A stretch of 64,000 bases of DNA from an uncultured Verrucomicrobia subdivision 3 bacterium (GCA_903922735.1 CAIXUZ010000044.1:41256-105255), one strand, 5' to 3'; counted from the stretch's first letter, positions 14,922-24,174 are shown. Notes: generated by a model not told the origin, from the letters alone. A program made the numbers and translations.

Positions 14922-16682
14922 GTGCCATCTGAACCCACCCAATCCAACCGTGTCACTGGCAGCGTCGGCGGCGAGGATGTTTTCGCCGGCCGCCGGCTCA
15001 TAGTCCGCATGGCGGACAACTGCGACCGCGAGCGGATTTATCAGATCCGCCATGAGGTTTTCGCCGCCGAGCTGGGCCAGTATGCCACCAACTCCGTCGG
15101 CCGGCTGACCGATGCGCTGGATGCGTTCAACCATTATATCGTGGTTGCCGACGGCGAGCGCATTGTGGGTTTTGTCGCCATCACGCCGCCGGGCAGCCCG
15201 AGTTTTTCCATTGATAAATATTTCCAGCGCGCCGAACTGCCTTTTCCCGTGGATGACCGGCTCTACGAGGTGCGGCTGCTGACCGTGCCGCAGGAATCGC
15301 GGCGGAGCCTGCTCGCGCTGGCGCTGATGTATGCGGCCTTCCGCTGGGTGGAGGCGCGCGGCGGCACGCGTATCATGGCGATTGGCCGGCGCGAAATCCG
15401 CTCCATGCATGTTCGCGTTGGATTGAAGCCGACCGGGCAGGACGTGAAATGTGGCGCCGTAACTTACGGTCTCCTGCAGGCGACCATGCAGGATGTGCAG
15501 GATTCGCTCGGCGGCATCCGCAAAATGCTGGACCGCATCGAGGCCGAAATGGCCTGGGAAATTGGCGTGGCCTATCGCACGCCTTCGCCTTGCTACCACG
15601 GCGGAAAATTCTTCGAGGCGGTCGGTGACGAATTTCAAAATCTCGAACAGCTCGACACCGTCATCGCCGCCGATGTTTTGGACGCGTGGTTTCCGCCGTC
15701 GCCCAAAGCCGTGGCCGCGCTTCAAAAACATCTCGGGCAGCTGCTCCGCACCTCGCCGCCGACCGGCTGCGAAGGACTGGTGCGGACGATTGCGCGCATC
15801 CGGGGTGTTGGCGTGGATAATATTTTGCCCGGCGGCGGCTCATCGGATTTGATTTTCCTCGCGCTGCGCCACTGGCTCACGCCGGCTTCCCGCGTGCTAA
15901 TTCTCGACCCGACTTATGGCGAATACGCGCACGTTCTCGAACGCGTCATTCGTTGTCAGGTGGACCGGTTGCCGTTGACCCGCGCCGCCCAATATCGTGT
16001 GGATTTGCACCAGTTGGAGCCGGCCTTGCAGGGCGGTTATGATCTGGTGGTGCTGGTGAACCCGAACAGCCCCGCCGGCCAGCACATCCCGCGGGTTGAA
16101 CTGGAAGCCGTGCTTAAAAAAGTTCCCGCTGTCACGCGCGTTTGGGTGGACGAGACGTATATTGAATACGCCGGAGCCGGGGAATCGCTGGAAAAATTCG
16201 CCGCGCGCTCGGAAAATGTCATCGTCTGCAAATCCATGTCCAAGGTTTACGCGTTGAGCGGCGCACGGGTGGCGTATTTGTGCGCCGGAGCGCAGCAGCT
16301 TGAATCGCTGCGCCCGCTGAATCCGCCGTGGGCCGTGAGTTTGCCCGCGCAAGTTGCCGCCGTGAATGCGCTCGCCGATACGGATTACTACGCCGCGAAA
16401 TATGCCAAGACCCACAACCTGCGGGAGGAACTGGCCGCCGAACTCCGCCGGCTGAACTGGCAGATTGTTTCCGGCGTGACGAATTTCCTGCTCTGCCACC
16501 TGCCGGACGCTGGGCCGGACGCCGAGACGCTGATTGTCCGCTGCCGGGAGCGCGGTCTTTTCCTGCGCAACGCCGCTTCGATGGGCACGAACCTCGGTGA
16601 ACGCGCCGTCCGCATCGCCGTGAAGGACGCCGAGACCAACCGGCGGATGGTGAAAATTATTTCCGAAGCAGTTGCCGCCTGA
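14922..16682 (+). CDS. GNAT acyltransferase - class I/II PLP aminotransferase fusion
   Basis: A 586-residue two-domain protein from GTG 14922, nine bases after fabD; an internal ATG at 15009 is a possible alternative start. Residues about 30-190 look like a GNAT or N-acyl-amino-acid-synthase fold (IYQIRHEVFAAELGQY, then VRLLTVPQESRRS). Residues about 225-586 are a HisC-like fold-type I PLP enzyme: NPNSPAG binds the cofactor and Lys441 in SMSKVYALSGAR is the expected Schiff-base lysine. The pairing suggests that one polypeptide makes an amine and acylates it, perhaps with an ACP-bound chain, but neither substrate can be read from the sequence. It ends the operon, facing the convergent fabZ-like gene. 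Confidence 0.82.
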   Translation: MPSEPTQSNRVTGSVGGEDVFAGRRLIVRMADNCDRERIYQIRHEVFAAELGQYATNSVGRLTDALDAFNHYIVVADGERIVGFVAITPPGSPSFSIDKYFQRAELPFPVDDRLYEVRLLTVPQESRRSLLALALMYAAFRWVEARGGTRIMAIGRREIRSMHVRVGLKPTGQDVKCGAVTYGLLQATMQDVQDSLGGIRKMLDRIEAEMAWEIGVAYRTPSPCYHGGKFFEAVGDEFQNLEQLDTVIAADVLDAWFPPSPKAVAALQKHLGQLLRTSPPTGCEGLVRTIARIRGVGVDNILPGGGSSDLIFLALRHWLTPASRVLILDPTYGEYAHVLERVIRCQVDRLPLTRAAQYRVDLHQLEPALQGGYDLVVLVNPNSPAGQHIPRVELEAVLKKVPAVTRVWVDETYIEYAGAGESLEKFAARSENVIVCKSMSKVYALSGARVAYLCAGAQQLESLRPLNPPWAVSLPAQVAAVNALADTDYYAAKYAKTHNLREELAAELRRLNWQIVSGVTNFLLCHLPDAGPDAETLIVRCRERGLFLRNAASMGTNLGERAVRIAVKDAETNRRMVKIISEAVAA

Positions 16683-16693
16683 AGTTTGTCCCC

Positions 16694-17155
16694 TTACCCC
16701 TCGACCATCGCCAGCGTCAGCGAACCGCTAGCGATCAAATTTCTTCCCGCTGTCGTCTCCACATTGAAGCGGAACAGCGCGCCGAAATTCCGGTCCATCG
16801 TCGCGCGCAGCACCAGTGTGTCACCCGGCACGGCGGGATGCGTGAACTTGATGTTTGTCACGGCCAGAAAGAACGCTCTCGGCTTTTCCGGCGGCGCGGC
16901 GGCGGCCGCCATTTCGCTCAAGCCGATGAGCAAGCCGCTCGTCTGCGCCAGCGCCTCGGCGATGAGCACGCCGGGCATGATGGGGCGGCCCGGAAAGTGC
17001 CCGCCGAAGTGCGGTTCTTCCGGGCGTAGCAAACGCTCGGCTACGATAGATTTTTGCGGCTCCAGCTTGATCACGCGGTCCACAAACAGGAATGGCGCGC
17101 GGTGCGGCAGCAACGGCAGCAGGTCGGCGAGTTCAAACAAGGCTTTATCGTTCAT
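16694..17155 (-). CDS. fabZ: 3-hydroxyacyl-ACP dehydratase (FabZ-like)
   Basis: A 153-residue hotdog dehydratase. The catalytic pair is His53 in HFGGHFPGRPIMPGV and Glu67 in IAEALAQTSG. I chose the ATG at 17155 because it overlaps the stop of the upstream acyltransferase gene (ATGA) and gives the normal FabZ length; the frame extends further upstream without support. It forms the double bonds of the growing chain. It is the last gene of the 13-gene minus-strand operon and the only dehydratase in the window. Confidence 0.9.
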   Translation of the reverse strand: MNDKALFELADLLPLLPHRAPFLFVDRVIKLEPQKSIVAERLLRPEEPHFGGHFPGRPIMPGVLIAEALAQTSGLLIGLSEMAAAAAPPEKPRAFFLAVTNIKFTHPAVPGDTLVLRATMDRNFGALFRFNVETTAGRNLIASGSLTLAMVEG

Positions 17156-17964
17156 GATTTTTGCGGGTTGATTTCCCAAGCGGTTCCGGCGTCGAGCGAT
17201 TTCAATTCCTGGGCGATGCGCCAATGCACACGGTCGCACAACGCGCGGGCGTTGTCTCCGGGACGCGACGGTTCCGGGTCGAGAAAGCGGATGCAGTAAA
17301 AATTCTGGCGGCGCGGAAAAACACTGCCGGGAACTTTTGCCATGAACGGCTCGGTGGAATGGATGACCACCGGCAGCACCGGCACGCCGGCCGCGAGCGC
17401 CAGGTCGAAGGCCAGCCGGTTGAACGGCTGCAACCGGCCGCTCCGGGCGCGGGAGCCTTCGGGAAACACCAGCAGGTTTTTCCCGTCGGCCAGAATCTGG
17501 CGGCAGCGCGCCGACGCGGTCGTGACCGACTCCAACGAATCGCGGTTCACGCTGACGAGGTCAAAATAGCGGACGAGCAGGTGATACATCGGCTGCCGGG
17601 CATGAGCGGACTTGGTCAATGCGCCGGTGCGCGGCGACAGGCCGAGCAGAAAGATCGAGTCCATGAAACCTCGGTGATTCGATACCAAAACGACCGGTCG
17701 AGTCGGCTCGATTTTATCGCGCCCGGAAATTTCAATGATCCGATAGACGCGGAACAGCGGCAGCCAGACGCGTGTGAAAAAACCCAGGAAGCCGGTTAAA
17801 ACCCTTTGAAAAAATCGCTGCCGCGCCGCTGGCCACGGCGTCAGCAACAGGAACAGCGGCACGCCCAGCGCCACAAAAATCAGCTTTGAGAGGAAGTAGC
17901 TCGCGTAGCCGAGGCCCGTCAGGAATACGACGGCGGGGAAAAACCTGTTCGGGCCGCGTTTCAT
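17152..17964 (-). CDS. PlsC-like 1-acylglycerol-phosphate-type acyltransferase
   Basis: A 270-residue protein with N-terminal membrane segments (about residues 8-45) and the LPLAT motifs NHRGFMDS (His97, Asp102) and FPEGSRARSG. It transfers an acyl chain to a lipid-type alcohol at the inner membrane. The start at 17964 gives an ATGA overlap with the gene before it; an in-frame ATG at 17979 would add five residues. In aryl-polyene-type loci such acyltransferases are thought to attach the chain to a lipid or glycolipid anchor. Confidence 0.85.
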   Translation of the reverse strand: MKRGPNRFFPAVVFLTGLGYASYFLSKLIFVALGVPLFLLLTPWPAARQRFFQRVLTGFLGFFTRVWLPLFRVYRIIEISGRDKIEPTRPVVLVSNHRGFMDSIFLLGLSPRTGALTKSAHARQPMYHLLVRYFDLVSVNRDSLESVTTASARCRQILADGKNLLVFPEGSRARSGRLQPFNRLAFDLALAAGVPVLPVVIHSTEPFMAKVPGSVFPRRQNFYCIRFLDPEPSRPGDNARALCDRVHWRIAQELKSLDAGTAWEINPQKS

Positions 17965-19634
17965 TTTTGCTCGAAGCATTGTTTCAGCAGCATTTCGATT
18001 TTATGCCGTTCGCCGCCGAGCGCCGGCTTGCCGTCCAGCGCCCGCCGGCAGGCGGCGGCAGCTTCGGTGCGTTTGCCTTGCCGGAATAAAACCTCCGCCA
18101 GCAGCCACGCGTTTTGATAATAGCCTGGATTGTTCGTTTCGGCTTGTAGCGCGAAGGTTTTGGCGGCCTCGAGTTCACCTTTTTTCAGCGCAGAATAGCA
18201 GTCGCTCAAATTGGTTTTGCTCGCGAGGTAATGCGCATATCCGCCATCCGTCAAAATGGGATCGGCGGGCAGTGCCTGTTCCGGCAACAGTTTTTCCGGC
18301 GCGTTCAGGTCGAACGCCACAAATTTACCAAGCTGGTGCGGCGGCGTGGCGGCCCAGAAAACTCCGGCCGTCAAATCCATCACCACCGAGTGCGTGGCGA
18401 TGAGCGGATTCAGCGAGCCACGATGGCCGGCGCCGGCGGATTTTCCGCCGGGCAGTTGCCGGTCGCGCAGCAACGCCGCGCAAGCCGCCGCGCCGAGGTG
18501 GTTGGTGGCGAGCAGTTCAGTCATCCGTTCAAAACGCGAAAGGGAGGTATCGGCACGTTTGTAGGTTTCGTTGATGGCGGTGTCCTTCAGCTCCGCGGTA
18601 AGATAATGATTGGCACAGACGAGCGAATTCGCCTTCGGCTCCGGCTCGCGCACGGCGGTTTGCTCCGGTGTCTTCTCGATGACGATGAATTTTCCATCCG
18701 CGCGGCTGCCGACCAGAAACATCGCCGAAACAAACACCTGGCGATGGCGGATGATTTCCGTGGCCTCAGCCAGATTGTGCGCGTGCTCCAAAACTTCGCG
18801 CGCCACGAGGCACGTCGGCGTCGCGGCGTCGGAAGGCAAATCGGATGGCGCGCCATTGACCGTGATGGAAATGCCCTCGCGGTTCATGCCTGAAACGCAG
18901 CCGGTCATGCCCGCCCATGCCAGCGAGATGAAGGGAATGCCGTTCTTTGGCTCGCAGATGATCAAGATTCGTTCCACTTCAAAAACCGGGTCCGCTTCCC
19001 AGTCAAAATTACGCCCACAGAGCAGGTGACTTTCCGTCGTGGCGCTGCCCCATGCGCCGAACGCCGTGCAGCCGCGCCGGATGAGCGGGCTATTCATCAG
19101 CATATATGAGATGTCCTGCGCACCGTGATAATTCAAAATGCGGTTGTAATACGGCCCCATTTCCGGATGCGGGTCGGGGCTGCCACGAGAAATCCCCAGC
19201 ATCTCCAACTGCAACTCCGGCGTGATGTGCTGCGTCATGTGCCGGTTCTTGTAGGTCACCAAAAACTCCAGCGTGAACTGAATCCAGCGGTACGGTGCGA
19301 CGTGGTGCAGCAGGGTCACAACGGAATCTTCCTGGCGTTTGATTTGTTTCTGCGTGAGCACGCCATTGGCGTAGCCCATTTCAAACGGCGTGCCGGTGAG
19401 GTAAAGCACAGGCAAGCCTTCGCGCTGGCCGAACCAGTTCTTTCCCAGATAGACACGGTCGCCGCGCGGTTCCGGCTGGAGCGCAAGAATGGCCGGGGTC
19501 TCCGTCAGCACCGGTTCCCTGGCCACCCAGCGATACATGAGCGAGAGCATCACGCCCCACAATATCAGCAGTGCCACAGCCCCGCCGCCGGTGAGCCAGA
19601 GCAGCCGTTTAAGCCATTTGCGACGGCGGTTCAT
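17961..19634 (-). CDS. C45-type N-terminal-nucleophile acyltransferase/hydrolase with TPR tail
   Basis: A 557-residue membrane-anchored protein: one membrane segment at about 11-33, then a C45 domain (acyl-CoA:6-aminopenicillanic-acid acyltransferase-like) with the probable Ntn nucleophile Cys189 in RRGCTAFGAWG, NFDWE and the conserved AGMTGCVSGMN. The last 110 residues look like TPR helices (ALKKGELEAAKTFALQAE). Family members hydrolyse or transfer acyl-amides and self-process at the Cys. The location suggests work on an acylated product at the periplasmic face. The TPR tail is an unusual extension. Confidence 0.78.
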   Translation of the reverse strand: MNRRRKWLKRLLWLTGGGAVALLILWGVMLSLMYRWVAREPVLTETPAILALQPEPRGDRVYLGKNWFGQREGLPVLYLTGTPFEMGYANGVLTQKQIKRQEDSVVTLLHHVAPYRWIQFTLEFLVTYKNRHMTQHITPELQLEMLGISRGSPDPHPEMGPYYNRILNYHGAQDISYMLMNSPLIRRGCTAFGAWGSATTESHLLCGRNFDWEADPVFEVERILIICEPKNGIPFISLAWAGMTGCVSGMNREGISITVNGAPSDLPSDAATPTCLVAREVLEHAHNLAEATEIIRHRQVFVSAMFLVGSRADGKFIVIEKTPEQTAVREPEPKANSLVCANHYLTAELKDTAINETYKRADTSLSRFERMTELLATNHLGAAACAALLRDRQLPGGKSAGAGHRGSLNPLIATHSVVMDLTAGVFWAATPPHQLGKFVAFDLNAPEKLLPEQALPADPILTDGGYAHYLASKTNLSDCYSALKKGELEAAKTFALQAETNNPGYYQNAWLLAEVLFRQGKRTEAAAACRRALDGKPALGGERHKIEMLLKQCFEQK

Positions 19635-20338
19635 GGCTGCGCCTCCTTCGGCACGGTCATTTCGGCGATCCGCAGTTCCAGCCGATAAGATTCCGCATTG
19701 ACCTCAAACGCGCCGGGGATTTCGGTGGCAACTCCGGGATACTTGCGGAAATTCTTCGCCATTGCCCGGTAAAAATAGTTTCCCTCGAGCAGCAAATCCA
19801 ATTCATGCCAGTGCGCGCCATCGGCGGAAAAAATGTATCGTGCTATCACGCCGGTGGAATCTGGATCGGTTTGCAAAACAACGCTGCCGTCCGCGAGCCG
19901 GCCCGCCGGTTGTAAATTAGCCGGTGCGCCAAACAACCAGCGCAGGTCGCGGGCAACGAACCGGCGGCTCCAGTCCTCCCGGAACAGCGGTGTGACCTTA
20001 AGCAGTTCGCAGTCGCCATTGGCTTTTACGCGCAAATCCGTCACTACGCCAAAACTGCTGACGATGGCCAGATGATGTCCGTTGGCTGGCGAAACTTGCA
20101 GCAGTCCGTCACAGGTGAACTGCTTGCCCCCGGCAGTGACGATGGCGCGTTGGGTGGCCCGATACTGTGGCGGGAAAAGGTTTTTAATGGTCTGCTCCGC
20201 TCGCAAAAACGCGGGGCGGTTGCTTCCGTCATCCGGAAAAATGGCAGGTGTCGCAAAATGATTCCGGGTGGCACAGCCGGTGGCCCATGCGGCGAGCAGG
20301 GTGATGCAAAAAGTATTTATGGCAGTTCGGACAGGCAT
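19631..20338 (-). CDS. Putative lipoprotein of the aryl-polyene-like operon
   Basis: A 235-residue protein with a signal sequence and a cysteine at the end of LLAAWATGC, a moderate lipobox. The body is beta-rich (GKQFTCDGLLQVSPANGHHL, DLRWLFG). I do not recognise a family with certainty. Its position between LolA-like and C45 genes resembles the DUF3261-type lipoproteins of aryl-polyene loci. The start at 20338 lies four bases after the LolA-like stop; the end overlaps the C45 gene start (ATGA). It probably acts at the outer membrane with the LolA-like protein. Confidence 0.65.
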   Translation of the reverse strand: MPVRTAINTFCITLLAAWATGCATRNHFATPAIFPDDGSNRPAFLRAEQTIKNLFPPQYRATQRAIVTAGGKQFTCDGLLQVSPANGHHLAIVSSFGVVTDLRVKANGDCELLKVTPLFREDWSRRFVARDLRWLFGAPANLQPAGRLADGSVVLQTDPDSTGVIARYIFSADGAHWHELDLLLEGNYFYRAMAKNFRKYPGVATEIPGAFEVNAESYRLELRIAEMTVPKEAQP

Positions 20339-20342
20339 GGCG

Positions 20343-21020
20343 TTAGGGCTTGGCGCGGGCGGCGGCCCGGATTTGCTCAATGGCCACCGGCGCGGTGCGG
20401 TCAAAAGTCGTCGACGGCAGTTCTTGATTCACGATTTGTTCGCTAAACTGGATGTCCGTGTAGTCGCCGCCGTTTTCGCGCAGCACCACGCGCCGGGTGC
20501 CTTTCAAGTCGGCGGCCAGATGCACCTCGATGGCCGCCATCATTTTCCGCATGGACTCGTTTTTGGGGACGAGGGTGATGACGATGGCGTCGGCGGCGTT
20601 GGTGACGGTGGCGGTATAGCTGCGCTGGTCGCTGGCAAATCGACCATCCATCACACTGGCGATTTGGGAAACGATATTTTGCAACGCGTCGCCGAGGCCG
20701 AGGTCCAGCTTCTTCCATTTCTCGTCCGCCCATTCGAACTGCGCCACGCCGGAACCGTCCGAAACCAAGATGGATTTATAGGGCGCCGTCGTTTCCCAGC
20801 GGATATGGCCGGGCTTTTGAAAACAGAGAAACCCCTCCGAGCGCAGCGGCTCATTGAAGAGCGACAGATGCCGCTCCTGCACGAACCGCGTGAAAATCGT
20901 CCGCGCCTGGCTGGTCGCGCCGCTGATCTGGGCCAGCGAAATCGGCGCGTTGGTCTGCGCCCGCCCGCCGGTCAAACCCAGCAGCACCGTAAAAAATGTG
21001 ATGTGAGCAATTCGTTTCAT
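20343..21020 (-). CDS. LolA-like outer-membrane lipid/lipoprotein carrier
   Basis: A 225-residue exported protein with a signal peptide of about 21 residues (ending GRAQ) and the half-barrel pattern of LolA: FTRFVQERHLSLFNEPLRSEG, then FQKPGHIRWE, then residues typical of a lipid-binding cavity. LolA-like proteins are standard in aryl-polyene loci, where they probably carry the hydrophobic product across the periplasm. It overlaps the upstream deacetylase gene by four bases. Confidence 0.82.
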   Translation of the reverse strand: MKRIAHITFFTVLLGLTGGRAQTNAPISLAQISGATSQARTIFTRFVQERHLSLFNEPLRSEGFLCFQKPGHIRWETTAPYKSILVSDGSGVAQFEWADEKWKKLDLGLGDALQNIVSQIASVMDGRFASDQRSYTATVTNAADAIVITLVPKNESMRKMMAAIEVHLAADLKGTRRVVLRENGGDYTDIQFSEQIVNQELPSTTFDRTAPVAIEQIRAAARAKP

Positions 21021-21802
21021 GTTTCAGCGATCAGTTCATCCACCCGCCCGCATTGGTAGCCGTCGGCTTCCAATTTGTCCAACAGCAACGTCACCACGGC
21101 CAGCAGACGTTCGCGTGGCACCCCGGCGTCGTGCAGGAGGAAAATCGCGCCCGGCTGGAGCTTCCGTAGCAACCGCTCGACGATGATTTCCGGCGGGTCG
21201 TTCCGGCGATCCAGTCCGCGCGCCGTGTAGCCGATGACTTTCAGGTTGAGTTCGTCGGTTACGCGGAAGATGCGTGGATTCGTCAGGCCCACCGGCGGGC
21301 GGAAATATTCCGGGGCGCGTCCGGACGCCTGCAGGATTTCAGCCTGCGCCTGGGTCAGATCTTCGCGCAGCCGCGAGATGGAGAAAATGTTGGTCGCCGG
21401 GCTGTGCTGAAACGTGTGATTTTCAATCCGGTGGCCTTCCGCCGCCATGCGCTTCACCAGTTCCGATTGCTGAAAAACGCGGTTACCGATGCAGAAAAAC
21501 GTGGCGCGGACTTTTCGCTGCGCCAGCAGCGCGAGCAGGGCCGGGGTGTTCTCCGCGTCCGGTCCGTCGTCGAAAGTCAGGGCGACAAATTTCCGCTGGG
21601 TCGCCACCGCGCAAATGCTTTCACCAAACATCTGCCATTGCGGAAACGATACGCCGAGTCCGATGATTGCTCCAGCCAGTGAGCAAACGCCTGCGAGCCA
21701 CCAGCAGCGCGCGACGCCACTGGCAAAAGTAGCAATCAACACCGTCGCGCAAACGGTGGCGACGAGAACCATCTGGTATCTGGTCAGACGCGGATGCAAC
21801 AC
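21017..21802 (-). CDS. Polysaccharide deacetylase (NodB/CE4 family), membrane-anchored
   Basis: A 261-residue protein with two hydrophobic N-terminal segments (about 10-52) followed by a NodB domain: TFDDGPD (metal and catalytic Asp), HRIENHTFQHS (metal His), RPPVGLTNP and IFLLHDAG. It probably removes N-acetyl groups from a sugar, perhaps the head group made in this pathway. The GTG start at 21802 lies inside the end of the upstream KS gene (19-base overlap). The downstream LolA-like gene overlaps by four bases. Confidence 0.85.
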   Translation of the reverse strand: MLHPRLTRYQMVLVATVCATVLIATFASGVARCWWLAGVCSLAGAIIGLGVSFPQWQMFGESICAVATQRKFVALTFDDGPDAENTPALLALLAQRKVRATFFCIGNRVFQQSELVKRMAAEGHRIENHTFQHSPATNIFSISRLREDLTQAQAEILQASGRAPEYFRPPVGLTNPRIFRVTDELNLKVIGYTARGLDRRNDPPEIIVERLLRKLQPGAIFLLHDAGVPRERLLAVVTLLLDKLEADGYQCGRVDELIAET

Positions 21803-24174
21803 ATTCCTTTCGTTCCCGTCGGCGAGAGCGTGAGCAGCACCACGGCTTTGCAGGCGCGCTCCGCCGCAATTTCTCCGCGCACCAAACCTATCGCGGTAAG
21901 AAAGCCAAACGCCGACGCCGAATGATGTTCTCCGCAGACCTGCTGGTAGGTGTGGAGTAAAACCTCGTGTCCGGCGCGCCGGGAAAACTCCGTCGCCAGC
22001 GCACGGTAATATTCAGTCTGCGCGGGAGCACCATTCGCGCCGGTCAGCAGCAAATCCACTTCGCCCGATGCCATGCCGTCGCGCTCCAGTGTTTCCAGAA
22101 TCCAGTCAGCTTCAGCCACGGGGTCAGGTTTTTCACTTCGACCAATGCGAATGGCAGAGACAAACGCCAGTGGCGACGCCGCAGTTTCCGCGCGGCCGAG
22201 CGTAAACAGCGCGCAGCCCTCGCCCGGCAGCGACCGTGGCAAAGTTTTATTCCACCAGCCCCAGCGGATTCCGGCGGCGAGGTGGTATTGGTTCAACTCG
22301 TCCGCCGCACCGACGAGTGCGAGTTCCGCGCGGCCGGATGCCAGTTCGTTGGCCCCCTGCCAGAGCGCGGTTTCAAAGGCGATTTCGCGCTGCACCGGCG
22401 TTGAGTTCAGGCCGGAAAGCTTGAGTTCAATCGCCACCTGCGATGCCAGCGAGTTGTGGACGGAACTGGTGAACAGAGCCGGGCGCGGGGCGCGCTCATC
22501 TTTCAAAATCAGATTTTCCACAAATGCCGCCGTGTCCGTCAGCGAGCCGAGTCCGGTGCCAATCACCGCGCAGATTCCTTCCGGTGTGGTGCTGGCGAGG
22601 AGTTCCGCACCCAGGGCTTTCTTGGCGGCGACCAGCGTCATTTGCTGGATGCGGCTCAACTTGCGGCGCTTGGCCGGCTCGATGAATTGCTCCGCGCCGA
22701 ATTCGCCGCAGGCATGAACTTGCGCTTGTGCCGTCGGGGAAATAGCGGGAACGGAAAACAGGGAAGCCGCCGTGCCGCCGTTGCGAAATGTCGCTGCGAT
22801 TTCCGCAATTGAATTACCCGCCGCACTGACCACGCCGGCACCGAGGATGGCAAAACCCGGTATTTGCGATTTACGATTTACGATTGACGAGTCGCTCTCA
22901 CTGGTTGAGCTGCGCGTAAATCGTAAATCGTAAATCGTCAATGAAGGATGAGCCTCCTCACGTCGGCTGCCACCTAAATCAGATTTTTCAAACACCAGCG
23001 CCATGTTGTTGCCGCCGAAGCCGAAGGAGTTGCTCAAGATTAGCGAAACCGGTTGGGGGCGGAATGCCTTCACCGGCTCAAGGCCAAGTCTCTCGTCGGT
23101 GACTTCAAAGCCGGGCGTGCCGGGAACAGCTTGTTCGCGCAGCGATTGCACCGCCAGCACGGCCTTGATCGCGCCGCTCGCCGCCAGCGTGTGGCCGAAA
23201 AACCGTTTCACCGAGGCGAACGGCGGCACCGCGTCGCCGAACAGTCTTTTCAAAGCGCGCATTTCCATCGCGTCATTGTCCGGCGTGGCCGTCCCGTGCG
23301 CGCTGACAAAATCAATATCGCCTGGCTGAAGCCCGCCGCGTTCCAGCGCCCGCTGCATGGCGGCGAACGCGCCGTTGCCCTCGGGCTGCGGCGCGGTGGC
23401 GTGAAAGGCGTCGCAGCTCGCGCCCCAGCCGGCGAGCCGCGCCAGGATCGTCGCCCCGCGCGCGCTGGCGGTTTCCTCGGCTTCGATGACGAGCATCGCT
23501 GCGCCTTCGCCCAGGCTGATGCCGGTGCGCCGCGCATCGAAGGGACGGCAGCCATTCGGATCCAGCAGCAGCAGCGAGCCAAAACCGTTCAGCGTAAGCC
23601 GCGACAGGGAATCGCCTGCGCCCGCCAGCATCACGTCCGCCTCGCCTTGCCCAATTAGTTCGGCGGCGGCGAGGATGGCCATCGCCCCGGCGGAACACGC
23701 GGTGGAAAGCGTGGCAACCGGCCCGAGCGCGCCGATTTTTTGGGCGCACAAATCCGCCGTGCCGGCGCATTCATGGAAGCGCAGTGGGCCGAAGCGATGT
23801 CGATTTTCGCGGAGGAGCGCGGCGAGAACTTTTTCCGTGCCCAGCATTCCGCCGACGGTCGAGCCGAGCATCACGCCGACGCGCGCAGGATTGATGTTGC
23901 CCAAACTAGATGCAAAACCAGCGTCGGTCAGCGCCTCGCGCGCGGCAATCCAGGCAAGTTTATCCGAGCGTGAGCCGCGCACGTTTCCGGCGAGAAGTTC
24001 CACGTCCTCGCAGACTTGGCCAACCAGATGATGGCCAAAGCGGGGTGAGGGGAAAAGCGTGAGGGGGCCGAGGCCGGAGCGGTTGGCGCGGATGGATTCC
24101 CAGACGGACGCCACGCCACAACCGGCGGCGCAGATGATGCCGGTGCCGGTGATGACTGGAGTGCGCCGGGACAT
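21784..24174 (-). CDS. Ketosynthase - chain-length-factor fusion
   Basis: A 796-residue protein. Residues 1-400 are an active-looking FabF-type ketosynthase (Cys160 in TACSAGA, SAHGTATPDND, VKRFFGHTLAASG, NSFGFGGNN). Residues about 445-796 are a degenerate KS fold of the Ketoacyl-synt_2/chain-length-factor type: SSVHNSLASQ is present, the active Cys is absent (VQREIAFETAL), and there is no NAHGTG motif. So KS-alpha and KS-beta are one chain. The linker at about residues 402-442 (TIYDLRF, SIVNRKSQI) is encoded by inserted repeat DNA. The ATG overlaps the ACP stop by one base (TGATG). Confidence 0.88.
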   Translation of the reverse strand: MSRRTPVITGTGIICAAGCGVASVWESIRANRSGLGPLTLFPSPRFGHHLVGQVCEDVELLAGNVRGSRSDKLAWIAAREALTDAGFASSLGNINPARVGVMLGSTVGGMLGTEKVLAALLRENRHRFGPLRFHECAGTADLCAQKIGALGPVATLSTACSAGAMAILAAAELIGQGEADVMLAGAGDSLSRLTLNGFGSLLLLDPNGCRPFDARRTGISLGEGAAMLVIEAEETASARGATILARLAGWGASCDAFHATAPQPEGNGAFAAMQRALERGGLQPGDIDFVSAHGTATPDNDAMEMRALKRLFGDAVPPFASVKRFFGHTLAASGAIKAVLAVQSLREQAVPGTPGFEVTDERLGLEPVKAFRPQPVSLILSNSFGFGGNNMALVFEKSDLGGSRREEAHPSLTIYDLRFTRSSTSESDSSIVNRKSQIPGFAILGAGVVSAAGNSIAEIAATFRNGGTAASLFSVPAISPTAQAQVHACGEFGAEQFIEPAKRRKLSRIQQMTLVAAKKALGAELLASTTPEGICAVIGTGLGSLTDTAAFVENLILKDERAPRPALFTSSVHNSLASQVAIELKLSGLNSTPVQREIAFETALWQGANELASGRAELALVGAADELNQYHLAAGIRWGWWNKTLPRSLPGEGCALFTLGRAETAASPLAFVSAIRIGRSEKPDPVAEADWILETLERDGMASGEVDLLLTGANGAPAQTEYYRALATEFSRRAGHEVLLHTYQQVCGEHHSASAFGFLTAIGLVRGEIAAERACKAVVLLTLSPTGTKGMCCIRV
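22861..22975. repeat. Palindromic and dispersed repeat inserted inside the KS-CLF gene
   Basis: Arms built from GATTTACGATTTACGATT (22868 onward) and its reverse complement (22915-22938) flank a loop of about 35 bases. Immediately after comes TGAGCCTCCTCACGTCGGCT-GCCAC (22949-22973), a near-copy of the intergenic repeat at 13056-13080. The whole block stays in frame and encodes the interdomain linker. Confidence 0.75.
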
